Positions 8,566 to 17,129 are shown, numbered from the stretch's first letter. The stretch is 64,000 nucleotides of DNA from Nonomuraea sp. NEAU-A123 (GCF_018603905.1 NZ_JAHFZZ010000003.1:764259-828258), one strand, 5' to 3'. Numbers and translations are program-made. Notes: generated by a model not told the origin, from the letters alone.

Positions 8566-9561
8566 ATGGACGCGGTGACACAGATCGCGCGCGCGGTGCT
8601 GTACGAGGGCTACCTGCTGTGGCCCTACCGCCGTTCGGCGCTCAAGAACGCGCAGCGCTGGACCCTGGGCGGCGTCTACCCGGAGCGGTGCGGTGAGACG
8701 GGCGACCCCTCGCTGATGCGCACGCAGGTCCTGATTGAGGCGGACCCGATCGACACCGTCGACGTCCGGGTGTGCTTCCTGCACGCCGTCGCCCGCGAGG
8801 TGGCCGGTGAGGACCTCGTGCCGGTCCCGGAGCTGGTGGCCGGGGGCGAGCGCCACGTGGCCAGGGAGGAGGCGGCCGAACGGGAGGTCGCCGTGTTCGG
8901 GCTCGACCTCGCGGGGCTCGTCCAGCAGCCGGCCGTGGTGGACATCGACATAGCCGAAGGCGCGGACGTCGAATGGCTGACCGGCCCCGACGGGCAGCGG
9001 GCCGGCGCGCTTTCGCGGAGCTGGCAGGCGCTGCGCGGGCGGATCGAGATCAGGGCCGAACGCCCGCGGCCCGGCGTCTTCCGGATCACCGTCGAGGTCG
9101 GCAACACGACCGGCTGGGCGGGCGAAAGCCGTACCGAGGCGCTGAAACACACCTTCCTCTCCGCGCACACGGTCCTGCACGCGCCACGCGGACGGTTCGT
9201 CTCGCTGACGGACCCGCCGGAGGAGCTGCGGCCCCTGGCGGAAGGCTGCGACAACGCCGGCGCCTGGCCGGTCATGGTGGGCGAGGAGGGCGAGCGGCAC
9301 ACGATGCTCGCGGCGCCGATCATCCTCTACGACTATCCCCGGATCTCCCCGGAGAGTCCCGGAGATCTCTTCGACGCCACCGAGATCGACCAGTTGCTGA
9401 CCCTGAGCGTGCTCGCCCTGACCGAGGAGGAGCAGCGGGAGATCCGCGACGGCGATCCCCGGGCGCGGGAGATCCTCGACCGCTGCGCCTCGCTCTCACC
9501 CGATCGGCTCATGCGGCTGCACGGCACCCTACGGAAGGAAGGACATGACGGCGACCGATGA
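8566..9561 (+). CDS. conserved hydrogenase-operon protein of unknown function
   Basis: The 331-aa protein begins 3 bp after the previous stop and ends 17 bp inside the next gene. Motifs include an N-terminal YEGYLLWPYRRSALKN, a central region that looks beta-rich (VRVCFLHAVAREVAG, RIEIRAERPRPGVFRITVEV) and a C-terminal segment FDATEIDQLLTLSVLALTEEEQ with a following helical tail. There is no signal peptide, membrane helix or Cys cluster. I know comparable proteins only as hypothetical neighbours of hhySL. It could be a scaffold for the large complexes that high-affinity hydrogenases form, but nothing in the sequence proves this. Confidence 0.62.
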   Translation: MDAVTQIARAVLYEGYLLWPYRRSALKNAQRWTLGGVYPERCGETGDPSLMRTQVLIEADPIDTVDVRVCFLHAVAREVAGEDLVPVPELVAGGERHVAREEAAEREVAVFGLDLAGLVQQPAVVDIDIAEGADVEWLTGPDGQRAGALSRSWQALRGRIEIRAERPRPGVFRITVEVGNTTGWAGESRTEALKHTFLSAHTVLHAPRGRFVSLTDPPEELRPLAEGCDNAGAWPVMVGEEGERHTMLAAPIILYDYPRISPESPGDLFDATEIDQLLTLSVLALTEEEQREIRDGDPRAREILDRCASLSPDRLMRLHGTLRKEGHDGDR

Positions 9562-10327
9562 CTTCTGGGCCCGGATGGAACGACGGGGGCCGGACACCGT
9601 GATCGTGGACGGCGCGACGCTCGGCGCGGGCAGCCGGGTGCGGCTGCGCCCGCGCTCGCGGGCGGACATCTTCGACCTCGCCCTGGACGGCCGGGTCGCC
9701 GTCATCGAGAGCGTCGAGCAGGACGAGGCGGGCGGCATCCATCTGGCCGTCACTCTTGAGGACGATCCGGGCCGCGACCTGGGAGAGGCGAAGCTGCCCG
9801 GGCACCGGTTCTTCTACTCCGCCGAGGAGGTGGAGCCGATCGTGGCGGACAGCCGGACCGCACGCGTCCTGGTCGCCGGCATCGGCAACATCTTCCTCGG
9901 CGACGACGGCTTCGGCGTCGAGGTGGCGCGGCGGCTGTCGGCCGAGCCGCTGCCCGCCGGGGTGGACGTGGTCGACTTCGGGATCCGCGGCATGGACCTG
10001 GCCTACGCCCTGCAACGCGGCTACGACACGGTGATCTTCGTGGACGCCGCGCCCCGCGGCCACGCTCCCGGCACGCTGACCGTGCTCGAACCGGCGGAGC
10101 CGGAGGCGGGCGTGCCCATGGAGACCCACGGCATGGATCCGGTACGCGTGCTCCGGCTGGCCGCCGAGCTGGGCCGGATACCACCACGGGTGCTCGTCGT
10201 CGCCTGCGAACCGGCGACGGTGATGACCGGGGCGCCGGACGAGGACGTACGGGTCGAACTGAGCGAGCCGGTACGCGCGGCCCTCGGCCCGGCCCTGGAG
10301 ACGGTCCGGTCCCTTGTCGAGACTTGA
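9545..10327 (+). CDS. hydrogenase maturation protease (M52) with N-terminal extension
   Basis: The C-terminal part, from about residue 100 of 260, is an M52/HyaD-type endopeptidase. It has GIGNIFLGDDGFGVEV with the first metal-binding acid, VDFGIRGMDLAYAL with the second acid, and METHGMDPVRVLRL with the conserved His. These enzymes cut the C-terminal peptide of the large subunit after Ni insertion. HhyL has such a peptide after DPCLPCGVH. The first about 95 residues form an extra domain (AGSRVRLRPRSRADIFDLALDGRVAVIESVEQD) that classical HyaD/HybD proteases lack, so this is a two-domain version. It overlaps the preceding gene by 17 bp. Confidence 0.88.
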   Translation: MTATDDFWARMERRGPDTVIVDGATLGAGSRVRLRPRSRADIFDLALDGRVAVIESVEQDEAGGIHLAVTLEDDPGRDLGEAKLPGHRFFYSAEEVEPIVADSRTARVLVAGIGNIFLGDDGFGVEVARRLSAEPLPAGVDVVDFGIRGMDLAYALQRGYDTVIFVDAAPRGHAPGTLTVLEPAEPEAGVPMETHGMDPVRVLRLAAELGRIPPRVLVVACEPATVMTGAPDEDVRVELSEPVRAALGPALETVRSLVET

Positions 10328-10378
10328 TCGAAGTAATCGACGGACCGGGGTTCCGGAAAACCGAGGAGGTGGAAACGG

Positions 10379-10486
10379 ATGAGGAAGGGGCCTCTGGTGG
10401 GGCTGGTGGCGGTGGTCGCGGTGGTCGCGGTGATCGCCGTGCAATGGCCGGAGATCAAGCGCTATCTGAACATGACAAGGATGTAG
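10379..10486 (+). CDS. single-helix membrane micropeptide (DUF6893-like)
   Basis: A 35-codon ORF starts at ATG 10379 behind a clear GAGGAGGTGG ribosome site and stops at TAG 10484-10486, 8 bp before hypA. The peptide has an MRKG start, a hydrophobic helix made of repeated V/A/G residues (about 6-21) and a polar tail WPEIKRYLNMTRM. It resembles the very short DUF6893 proteins annotated in actinomycetes. It could anchor a soluble component of the hydrogenase to the membrane, but this is only inferred from topology and position. Confidence 0.65.
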   Translation: MRKGPLVGLVAVVAVVAVIAVQWPEIKRYLNMTRM

Positions 10487-10494
10487 GGCAGTTC

Positions 10495-10857
10495 ATGCAT
10501 GAGATAGGAATGTGCGAGGGACTGGTCGACCTGGTCCGTCAGCACGCGGACGGCCGGCGGGTGGCCGGCGTGCGGGTCCGGATCGGCGCCCGCCATGCCG
10601 TCGTCGGTGAGGCGTTCGACCAGGCCTTCGCGTTCGCGGCCCTGGGCAGCGCGGCCGAGGGCGCCGCCCTCGACCTCGTCGTCACGCCCGTCACCGTGGA
10701 CTGCGGCACCTGCGGCCACACGTCGGAGTCCGTCGACGTGCTCGCCGTCTGCCCGCGGTGCGGCGACGACGACGTGGCCGTCCACGGCGGCGACGAGCTG
10801 GTCCTCGAATCGGTCCAGTTCGAGGGGGAAGCCGATGTGCCTCGGGATTCCCGGTGA
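10495..10857 (+). CDS. hypA: hydrogenase nickel insertion protein HypA
   Basis: The 120-aa protein begins with MHEIGMCEGLVDLV; the His after Met is the nickel ligand of HypA. The zinc site is present as CGTCGH and CPRCG (about residues 66-94). HypA normally hands Ni to the large subunit with HypB, but no hypB gene is visible in this window. The ATG at 10495 is chosen for the MHE start, although the frame is open upstream. It overlaps hypC by 23 bp. Confidence 0.93.
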   Translation: MHEIGMCEGLVDLVRQHADGRRVAGVRVRIGARHAVVGEAFDQAFAFAALGSAAEGAALDLVVTPVTVDCGTCGHTSESVDVLAVCPRCGDDDVAVHGGDELVLESVQFEGEADVPRDSR

Positions 10858-11107
10858 GCTCGTGGGGACCGTCGAGGAGTTCACCGACCTCGCCATGGTG
10901 GACGTCAGCGGAGTACGCCGCCGCATCAACATGGGGCTGCTCGCCGACGACGACCTCAAGCCCGGCGACTGGGTGCTCGTCCACGTGGGATTCGCCCTGT
11001 CGAAGATCTCCGAGTCCGAGGCCAAGGCCGTGATGGACATGCTGCACGGGATCGGGCAGGCGTACACCGACGAGATCGACGCGCTCAAGGAATCGGACAT
11101 CTCATGA
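10835..11107 (+). CDS. hypC: hydrogenase assembly chaperone HypC
   Basis: The 90-aa protein opens with MCLGIPGELV, the classical HypC start in which Cys2 (after Met removal) binds the Fe(CN)2CO unit with HypD. VDVSGVRRRINMGLL and KPGDWVLVHVGFALSKI complete the small beta-barrel fold. The start lies inside the end of hypA; AGGGGGAAG upstream serves as ribosome site. A second HypC-like domain is fused to a SIS protein at 16287-17051. Confidence 0.95.
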   Translation: MCLGIPGELVGTVEEFTDLAMVDVSGVRRRINMGLLADDDLKPGDWVLVHVGFALSKISESEAKAVMDMLHGIGQAYTDEIDALKESDIS

Positions 11108-11128
11108 CCCTCGTCTGCAAGGAGCCCG

Positions 11129-12256
11129 ATGCGATTCGTCGATGAGTTCCGCGACGCCGAAACGGCCCGGGCGCTGGCGGCGCGGATATCGGCCCGGTGC
11201 GAGCCGGGACGCCGGTACAAGTTCATGGAGGTGTGCGGCGGACACACGCACACCATCTACAAACACGGCATCGAGGACTACCTGCCGGAGGCCGTGACGC
11301 TCGTACACGGGCCGGGCTGTCCCGTCTGCGTCATCCCCATGGGACGGGTGGACGACGCCATCCACATCGCCCGTCAGCCCGATGTGATCATGACCTCGTT
11401 CGGCGACATGATGCGGGTGCCCGGGGGCGAGTCCACGTTCCTCGACGCCAAGGCAGAGGGCGCGGACATCCGGATGGTCTACTCGCCCCTCGACGCGCTC
11501 AAGATCGCCCGGACGCATCCGGACCGGCGGGTCGTGTTCATGGCGATCGGCTTCGAGACCACGGCGCCGTCGACGGCGGTGACCGTGCTGCGGGCGGCCG
11601 AGGAAGGCATCGAGAACTTCTCCGTCTTCTGCAACCACGTCCTGATCATCCCGGCCATCAAGGCGATACTCGACTCGCCCGACCTGCGGCTCGACGGCTT
11701 CATCGGGCCCGGCCACGTCTCCACGATCATCGGCTGCCGGCCGTACGAGTTCATCGCGCGCGACTACCGGCAGCCGTTCGTGGTTGCCGGGTTCGAGCCG
11801 CTCGACATCCTCCACTCGGTCGACATGCTCCTCGGCCAGCTCGCCGAGGGCCGTGGCGAGGTGGAGAACCAGTACGCGCGGGTGGTGCCTTGGGACGGCA
11901 ACCGGATCGCCATGGAGGCGATCGGGACGGTGATGCGCGTACGCCCGCACTTCGAATGGCGCGGGCTCGGCTTCATCTCCCACTCGGCGCTGGGCATGGC
12001 CGAGGAGTACGCCGCCTTCGACGCGGAGCGGATATTCGACATCCCCGGTACGCGCATCGCCGATCCCAAGGCGTGCCAGTGCGGTGAAGTGCTCAAGGGC
12101 GTGCTCAAACCGTGGGAGTGCAAGGTGTTCGGCACCGCGTGCACCCCTGAGACGCCGATCGGGACCTGCATGGTCTCGTCGGAGGGGGCGTGCGCGGCGT
12201 ACTACAACTTCGGCCGGTTCAGCCGGGAACGAGTGCGGGAGGCGACCCGGGCATGA
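11129..12256 (+). CDS. hypD: hydrogenase Fe-cyanide assembly protein HypD
   Basis: The 375-aa protein carries HypD signatures in order: CGGHTHTIYKHG, HGPGCPVCV, GFETTAPSTAV, FIGPGHVSTIIG, and the C-terminal cysteines of the [4Fe-4S] site (KACQCGEVLKG, CKVFGTACTPETPIGTCMVS). HypD and HypC form the scaffold on which the Fe(CN)2CO group is built using CN donated by HypE. An AAGGAG ribosome site precedes ATG 11129. The gene ends in an ATGA overlap with hypE. Confidence 0.96.
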   Translation: MRFVDEFRDAETARALAARISARCEPGRRYKFMEVCGGHTHTIYKHGIEDYLPEAVTLVHGPGCPVCVIPMGRVDDAIHIARQPDVIMTSFGDMMRVPGGESTFLDAKAEGADIRMVYSPLDALKIARTHPDRRVVFMAIGFETTAPSTAVTVLRAAEEGIENFSVFCNHVLIIPAIKAILDSPDLRLDGFIGPGHVSTIIGCRPYEFIARDYRQPFVVAGFEPLDILHSVDMLLGQLAEGRGEVENQYARVVPWDGNRIAMEAIGTVMRVRPHFEWRGLGFISHSALGMAEEYAAFDAERIFDIPGTRIADPKACQCGEVLKGVLKPWECKVFGTACTPETPIGTCMVSSEGACAAYYNFGRFSRERVREATRA

Positions 12257-13326
12257 CCACGGAGAAGCAGGTCCTCGACCGGATCGAGCGCATCCGGCGC
12301 CGCCGCCCGGTGGTGCGGGAGGAACGGATCACGCTGGCGCACGGCTCCGGCGGCAAGGCGACCCGGAACCTGATCGACGCGATCTTCCTGGAGGCGTTCC
12401 GCAATCCGCTGCTCGCCCCGCTGGAGGACGGGGCCACGCTGGCGCTCGACGGCTCGCGCGCGGTGTTCACCACGGACGCGTTCGTGGTCTCCCCGCTGTT
12501 CTTCCCCGGCGGCGACATCGGCGACCTGGCGGTCAACGGCACCGTCAACGACCTCGCGGTATGCGGCGCCCGCCCGCTGTATCTGTCCGCCGGGTTCATC
12601 CTCGAAGAGGGGTTCCCGATCGGCGACCTGCGGCGGATCGTCGCCTCGATGGCCGCCGCGGCCGAGGCGGCGGGCGTCTCGATCGTCACCGGCGACACCA
12701 AGGTCGTCCAGCGGGGGAAGGCCGACGGGTGTTATGTCACCACTGCGGGCGTCGGCGTCGTGGACCGCCCCGGCACGCCGTCCATCTCCGCGGCCCAGCC
12801 CGGCGACGCGGTCATCGTGTCCGGTCCGATCGGTGAGCACGGCGTGGCCATCATGCTGGCCCGCGGCGAGCTCGGCATCGAGGCGGACACGCTCTCGGAC
12901 ACCGCCCCGCTGAACGGGCTGGTGGCCGACCTCCTGGACGCCCTGCCCACGCAGGTGCGGACGTTGCGGGATGCCACCCGAGGCGGCGTGGCCACTGTGC
13001 TGAACGAGGTGGCGACCGCCTCGGGCGTCACCGTGGTGATGGACGAGGAGTCCGTACCGGTCCAGCCGGCGGTCACCGGTGTGTGCGAGCTACTCGGGAT
13101 CGACCCGCTGTACGTCGCCTGCGAGGGCCGGCTGGTCGCCGTCGTGGACGGCGAGCACGCCGAGCGGGCGGTCGAGATCATGCGGAGCCATCCGGTCGGC
13201 GCCGGAGCCGCGATCATCGGCTGGGTGGGGGAGGACCCGCCCGGCCTGGTGCTGCTGAAGACCTCCTTCGGCGGCACCCGCATCGTGGACATGCTGGTCG
13301 GCGACCCACTGCCACGCATCTGCTGA
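12253..13326 (+). CDS. hypE: carbamoyl-dehydratase HypE
   Basis: The 357-aa protein is a PurM-fold enzyme that dehydrates the carbamoyl group placed by HypF on its C-terminal Cys to a thiocyanate. The sequence ends DPLPRIC, so the essential terminal cysteine is present. LAHGSGGKATRNLI and GDTKVVQRGKADG are typical ATP-binding segments. The start at 12253 overlaps the hypD stop (ATGA). The 3' end lies in a short tandem repeat and overlaps the extended reading frame of the convergent hypF. Confidence 0.95.
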   Translation: MTTEKQVLDRIERIRRRRPVVREERITLAHGSGGKATRNLIDAIFLEAFRNPLLAPLEDGATLALDGSRAVFTTDAFVVSPLFFPGGDIGDLAVNGTVNDLAVCGARPLYLSAGFILEEGFPIGDLRRIVASMAAAAEAAGVSIVTGDTKVVQRGKADGCYVTTAGVGVVDRPGTPSISAAQPGDAVIVSGPIGEHGVAIMLARGELGIEADTLSDTAPLNGLVADLLDALPTQVRTLRDATRGGVATVLNEVATASGVTVVMDEESVPVQPAVTGVCELLGIDPLYVACEGRLVAVVDGEHAERAVEIMRSHPVGAGAAIIGWVGEDPPGLVLLKTSFGGTRIVDMLVGDPLPRIC

Positions 13327-15642
13327 CGCTCGGTCCCGCTGCCGCGAATCTGCCGACGCTCGGTCCCGAGCGCCGGCAGATGACGCTCTGTCCCGAGCCC
13401 CCGCCACTGCGGCCTGCCCGAGACTGATGCCGCCGTCGTTGCAGGGCACGCGCCGGTGCAGCAGTACGCGCAGGCCGTGGCGGCGCAGCCCGTCGACCAC
13501 GGCGCCGAGCAGGAGGGTGTTGCAGAACACCCCGCCGGACAGCGCGGCCACCTCCAGACCGGTGGCGGCCGCGACCCGGGTCGCCGCCGTCACCACCGCC
13601 GTGGCCAGCCCGTGGTGGAACCTCGCCGCGATCACCTCCGGCGCCTCTCCCCGGCGCAGGTCGCTGACGACCGCGCGGATCAGATCGGTGGTACGGATGA
13701 CCGTCCCGGCGACGGTGACCGGATACCCGCCGCGGACCCCCGGGTCCGCCCGCTGCTCCAGCTCCACCGCCGCCTGTCCGTCGTAGGTGATCGTGTCTCT
13801 GACCCCGAGGAGCGCGGACACCGCGTCGAACAGCCGGCCCGCGCTCGACGTCACCTGGCCGGCCGGGCCGTTCGCCACGAGGGCCGCCACGGCCGGCCAC
13901 CGGTCCTGGTTGCGGCGGACCACTCCGAGGTCGTCGAAGGAGCCGGGGCCGAACGCGCTGTGCAGGAAGGCCGCGGCCATCCGCCAGGGCTGCCGGATCG
14001 CCGTGACGCCGCCGGGCATCGGCACCGGCTCCAGATGCCCCGCCCGCTCGAAGGCCGCCAGGTCGGCCACGAGCAGCTCGCCGCCCCAGATCGTGCCGTC
14101 CGTGCCGTAGCCCGTACCGTCGAGGGCGATGCCGACGACCGGGCCGGTCTCGCCGTTGTCGGCCAGGCAGGACGCGATGTGGGCGTGGTGGTGCTGCACG
14201 CCGAGCGGCTGAACGCCGTCGAGGGTGAGGGCGTACTTGGTGGACAGGTACTCCGGGTGAAGGTCGTGGACCACCACCTCCGGCTCGATCCCGAACAGCC
14301 GCCGGAAATGGGCGACCCCGCCGGCGAAGGCCTGCATCGTCGCGTAGTTCTCCAGGTCGCCCAGATGCTGGGAGACGAACGCGTGGCTCCCCGTGGCCAG
14401 GCAGAACGTGCTCTTGAGCTGCGCTCCGCACGCGAGAACCGGCCGGGGGAACGCCCAGGGCAGCGCGATCGGCGCGGGCGCGTGCCCACGGGCTCGCCGT
14501 ACCGGAACCTCCGTGTCACGAAAAATCCGGACCACCGAGTCGTCGAGCCCCGTGTGGATCGGCCGATCGTGGGTGAGGAAGGCGTCGGCGGCCAGCCGCC
14601 GCGCGTCCTCGTCGCGGTGCGCGATGGGCTCACCGGACAGATTTCCGCTGGTCAGCACATAGGGGCGGCCCAGCTCCCTGGCCAGCAGATGATGCAGAGG
14701 CGTGTACGGCAGCAGCACGCCGAGGTCCCGGTTGCCGGGCGCCACCGAGGCGGCGATGGGGCAGCCGGGGCGCCGCGGCAGCAGCACGATCGGGCGGCGC
14801 GGGCCGGTGAGGGCAGCCACCACCCCGCTCGCCGCACCGTCCAGATCACACAGCTCTCGTACGGCGGCCAGGTCCGGCGCCATCACGGCGAACGCCTTGT
14901 CCCCGCGGTGTTTGCGGGCCCGCAGCGCCGCGACCGCGTCCTCGTCGGCGGCGTCCACCGCGAGGTGGTGGCCCCCGAGTCCCTTCACCGCGAGGACGGA
15001 TCCGCTGCCGAGCAGCCCCGCCGCCTCGGCCACCGGGTCACCCGCGATCACCGCGCCGCCGGACGTGTGCAGCGTGAGCGTGGGACCGCAGCCGGGGCAG
15101 CACACCGGCTGGGCGTGGAAGCGGCGATCACCGGGATCCCGATATTCGGCCTCGCATGCCGTACACATGGCGAAGCGCCGCATGGTGGTGGCGGCGCGGT
15201 CGTACGGCACCGACGTGATGATCGTGAACCTGGGACCGCAGTTGGTGCAGTTGACAAAGGGGTACCGGTAGCGGCGGTCGGCCGGATCGAACAGCTCGGC
15301 CAGGCAGTCGTCGCAGGTCGCCGCGTCCGGTGACACCTGCGCGCGGCGGGATCCGCCGGTCACGCTCTGGACGATCCGGAAGCCGTTGGCGCCGGTGGGC
15401 GACACCGGTGCCACGCTCACCCGGTCCACGACCGCCAGCTCGGGCGGGTTCCGGCGGACCGCCTCGATCAGCGCGGTCACCGCCTCCGGAGGGCCTTCCA
15501 CCTCGATGAACACCCCGGAGCCGTCGTTGGCGACCGTGCCCGACAGGCCGTACCGGATGGCCACGCCGTGGACGAACGGCCGGAACCCCACGCCCTGGAC
15601 GATGCCCTCGACCCGGATCCGGGAGCGCACGATCCGGTCCAA
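13090..15642 (-). CDS. hypF: carbamoyltransferase HypF with C-terminal extension
   Basis: HypF makes carbamoyl-AMP from carbamoyl phosphate and transfers it to HypE. Domains are an acylphosphatase-like part (about 5-90, EGIVQGVGFRPFVHG), two zinc fingers (CDDC...NCTNCGP and CTACEAEY...VCCPGCGP), a YrdC-like domain (about 200-380) and a Kae1-like domain with VQHHHAHIASCL and GIALDGTGYGTDG. The usual end of the family, near GGISLGQAAVAGA, is followed here by about 80 more residues because no stop occurs until 13090. These residues come from the tandem repeat (RDRAS x3) and then from antisense hypE. The first codon is TTG 4 bp after the upstream stop; GTG 15630 is an alternative. The core assignment is certain, the real C-terminus is not. 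Confidence 0.92.
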   Translation of the reverse strand: MDRIVRSRIRVEGIVQGVGFRPFVHGVAIRYGLSGTVANDGSGVFIEVEGPPEAVTALIEAVRRNPPELAVVDRVSVAPVSPTGANGFRIVQSVTGGSRRAQVSPDAATCDDCLAELFDPADRRYRYPFVNCTNCGPRFTIITSVPYDRAATTMRRFAMCTACEAEYRDPGDRRFHAQPVCCPGCGPTLTLHTSGGAVIAGDPVAEAAGLLGSGSVLAVKGLGGHHLAVDAADEDAVAALRARKHRGDKAFAVMAPDLAAVRELCDLDGAASGVVAALTGPRRPIVLLPRRPGCPIAASVAPGNRDLGVLLPYTPLHHLLARELGRPYVLTSGNLSGEPIAHRDEDARRLAADAFLTHDRPIHTGLDDSVVRIFRDTEVPVRRARGHAPAPIALPWAFPRPVLACGAQLKSTFCLATGSHAFVSQHLGDLENYATMQAFAGGVAHFRRLFGIEPEVVVHDLHPEYLSTKYALTLDGVQPLGVQHHHAHIASCLADNGETGPVVGIALDGTGYGTDGTIWGGELLVADLAAFERAGHLEPVPMPGGVTAIRQPWRMAAAFLHSAFGPGSFDDLGVVRRNQDRWPAVAALVANGPAGQVTSSAGRLFDAVSALLGVRDTITYDGQAAVELEQRADPGVRGGYPVTVAGTVIRTTDLIRAVVSDLRRGEAPEVIAARFHHGLATAVVTAATRVAAATGLEVAALSGGVFCNTLLLGAVVDGLRRHGLRVLLHRRVPCNDGGISLGQAAVAGARDRASSAGARDRASADSRQRDRASADAWQWVADQHVHDAGAAEGGLQQHQAGRVLPHPADDRGSGADRMAPHDLDRPLGVLAVHDGDQPALAGDVQRVDPE
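13309..13395. repeat. three-copy ~30-bp tandem repeat at the hypE/hypF junction
   Basis: Two 30-bp copies (13309-13338 and 13339-13368) and a third 27-bp copy (13369-13395) share the core GACGCTCGGTCCCG (CTCTG in the third copy). The first copy contains the last codons of hypE. On the minus strand the repeat is read in frame by hypF, giving three RDRAS motifs. Confidence 0.8.
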
Positions 15643-15645
15643 CGG

Positions 15646-16290
15646 TCAGGCCGCCTCGTCCAGCGCCCGCTGGACCGACTCCCACAGCACATGGCACACG
15701 GTGGCCTGCGCCTCCTGAATCCGATGGACGGACGAGGACGGGATGACCAGCAGGTGGTCGACGGCACCGCACTCGGCCAGTTGGCCGCCCCCCGAGCCGG
15801 CGAGCCCGACCGTCACCATGCCGAGGCGCTTGGCCTCCTGGAGTCCACGCACCACGTTCACCGAGCCGCCGCTCGTCGAGATCCCCATCGCGATGTCCGC
15901 ACCGGTGCCCAGGGCGGCGAGCTGCCGGGCGAAGACCGCGTCGAAGCCGATGTCGTTGGTGAGCGCGGTCAGCAGCGCGATGTCGGCCGTCAGCGACATG
16001 GCCGGCAGCCCGCGGTGCCCGTCTCCCGGCGCGAGGAACAGGTGGGCCACCGCCTGCGCGTCGGTGCTGCTGCCGCCGTTGCCGAAGGCGAACAGGCGGC
16101 CCCCGCCGGCGAACGCCTCGGCGAGCGCTTCGCCGCACGCGGCGATCCGCGGACCGAACAGGGTGAGCACCTCCCGCCGCAGCGCGACGATCTCCCGAGC
16201 CTTCTCCACCGTGGACCGGGTCACCGTGTCCAGCAGCGGTTCGGCGTCGCTCTCGGCTGCGGACAGGAAAGGGTAGAGCGCGTCGGTCAC
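15646..16290 (-). CDS. SIS-domain protein, GmhA-like
   Basis: The 214-aa protein is a sugar-isomerase (SIS) domain of the sedoheptulose-7-phosphate isomerase type. Visible motifs include LFAFGNGGSSTDAQAVAHLF, DIAMGISTSGGSVNVV and the helical end HVLWESVQRAL. The GTG start at 16290 overlaps the stop of the preceding SIS-HypC gene by 4 bp, and hypF starts 3 bp after it ends, so the three are co-translated. SIS proteins bind phosphosugars. Why one should sit in a hydrogenase maturation operon is not known; possibly the two tandem SIS proteins form a heteromer. Confidence 0.85.
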   Translation of the reverse strand: MTDALYPFLSAAESDAEPLLDTVTRSTVEKAREIVALRREVLTLFGPRIAACGEALAEAFAGGGRLFAFGNGGSSTDAQAVAHLFLAPGDGHRGLPAMSLTADIALLTALTNDIGFDAVFARQLAALGTGADIAMGISTSGGSVNVVRGLQEAKRLGMVTVGLAGSGGGQLAECGAVDHLLVIPSSSVHRIQEAQATVCHVLWESVQRALDEAA

Positions 16291-17051
16291 GGCCTTCTCT
16301 CCACTACCGCGATGGCCTCTTTCGCGTGCACCAGGACCACGTCGCCCGCCCGCACGTCGACCAGCCGCACGCTGATCTCCTCTTCGCCGTCGGGGGTGTC
16401 GGCCAGCGCGAGGTGTCCGGGCCGCAGGGCGGTGATCCGGACGGGTACGGCCGCGTCCGAGCAGGTCACGCATACCTCGTCCGGGCACTCCTCCGTCAGC
16501 CGGGGGTCGTTCAAGAACACGTGCACCAACTCCCAGAGGACGTGATATGTCGTCATATGGATCTCTCGGGCGATCAGCGGATCACGGCTGCGCGCCACGA
16601 GAAGGTGATCGACCACCGGCAGGTCGACGCCGGTCTTCGTCAGCGCGAGCGTCATCATGCCCAGGTCGTGCGCCGCCGCGAGCCCCGCCGCCACCTCGCC
16701 GCCGGCCTCGTCGATCGTGATGCCCACCGCGATGTCCCCGGCCCGCCCGAGCAGCCGCAACTGGCTCGCGAAGACTCCCGCGTGGGCGAGCCCGCTCAGC
16801 GCCGACGCGTCGTTGGCCAGCGAGACAGCCGGCAGCGCCCGCTTCCCCACGATCACCGGATGAACGAACTCCACCGCGAGATGCGCCGCGTCGGCCGCCG
16901 ACTGGCCGGTGCCGAAACTCAGCAGCCGCCCGCCCCGCTGGAATCGCCGGGCCACGTCCTGACACGCTCGGGCGATCGGCTCGGCATCCTCCGCCAGCGC
17001 GAGGCCCGCCGCGTCCCGTTCCTGAAGAGACGTGCCGAGAACGTGTGTCAT
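16287..17051 (-). CDS. SIS domain fused to a HypC-like domain
   Basis: Residues about 1-180 of this 254-aa protein form a SIS domain (RGGRLLSFGTGQSAADAAHL, GDIAVGITIDEAGGEV, HMTTYHVLWELVHVFL). The last about 65 residues resemble HypC: EVCVTCSDAAVPVRI, then EEISVRLVDVRAGDVVLVHAKEAIAVVE, matching the HypC pattern of an N-terminal Cys followed by a small barrel ending LVHxGxAI. In true HypC the Cys directly follows Met; here it is internal, with a second Cys two residues on. The paralogous SIS gene follows with a GTGA overlap. A role as a specialised HypC-type chaperone is inferred. Confidence 0.8.
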   Translation of the reverse strand: MTHVLGTSLQERDAAGLALAEDAEPIARACQDVARRFQRGGRLLSFGTGQSAADAAHLAVEFVHPVIVGKRALPAVSLANDASALSGLAHAGVFASQLRLLGRAGDIAVGITIDEAGGEVAAGLAAAHDLGMMTLALTKTGVDLPVVDHLLVARSRDPLIAREIHMTTYHVLWELVHVFLNDPRLTEECPDEVCVTCSDAAVPVRITALRPGHLALADTPDGEEEISVRLVDVRAGDVVLVHAKEAIAVVERRP

Positions 17052-17129
17052 GAACGGTCCTTTCCGCGGCTCTCGATGCGCTGTGCCCGGGCATAAATAC
17101 CGGCAATCCCATGAAACTGTTAATTGATC

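Noticed and set aside
13456..15333. 625-codon plus-strand frame antisense to hypF
   Set aside because: Shadow of hypF, which has clear domains and codon bias.
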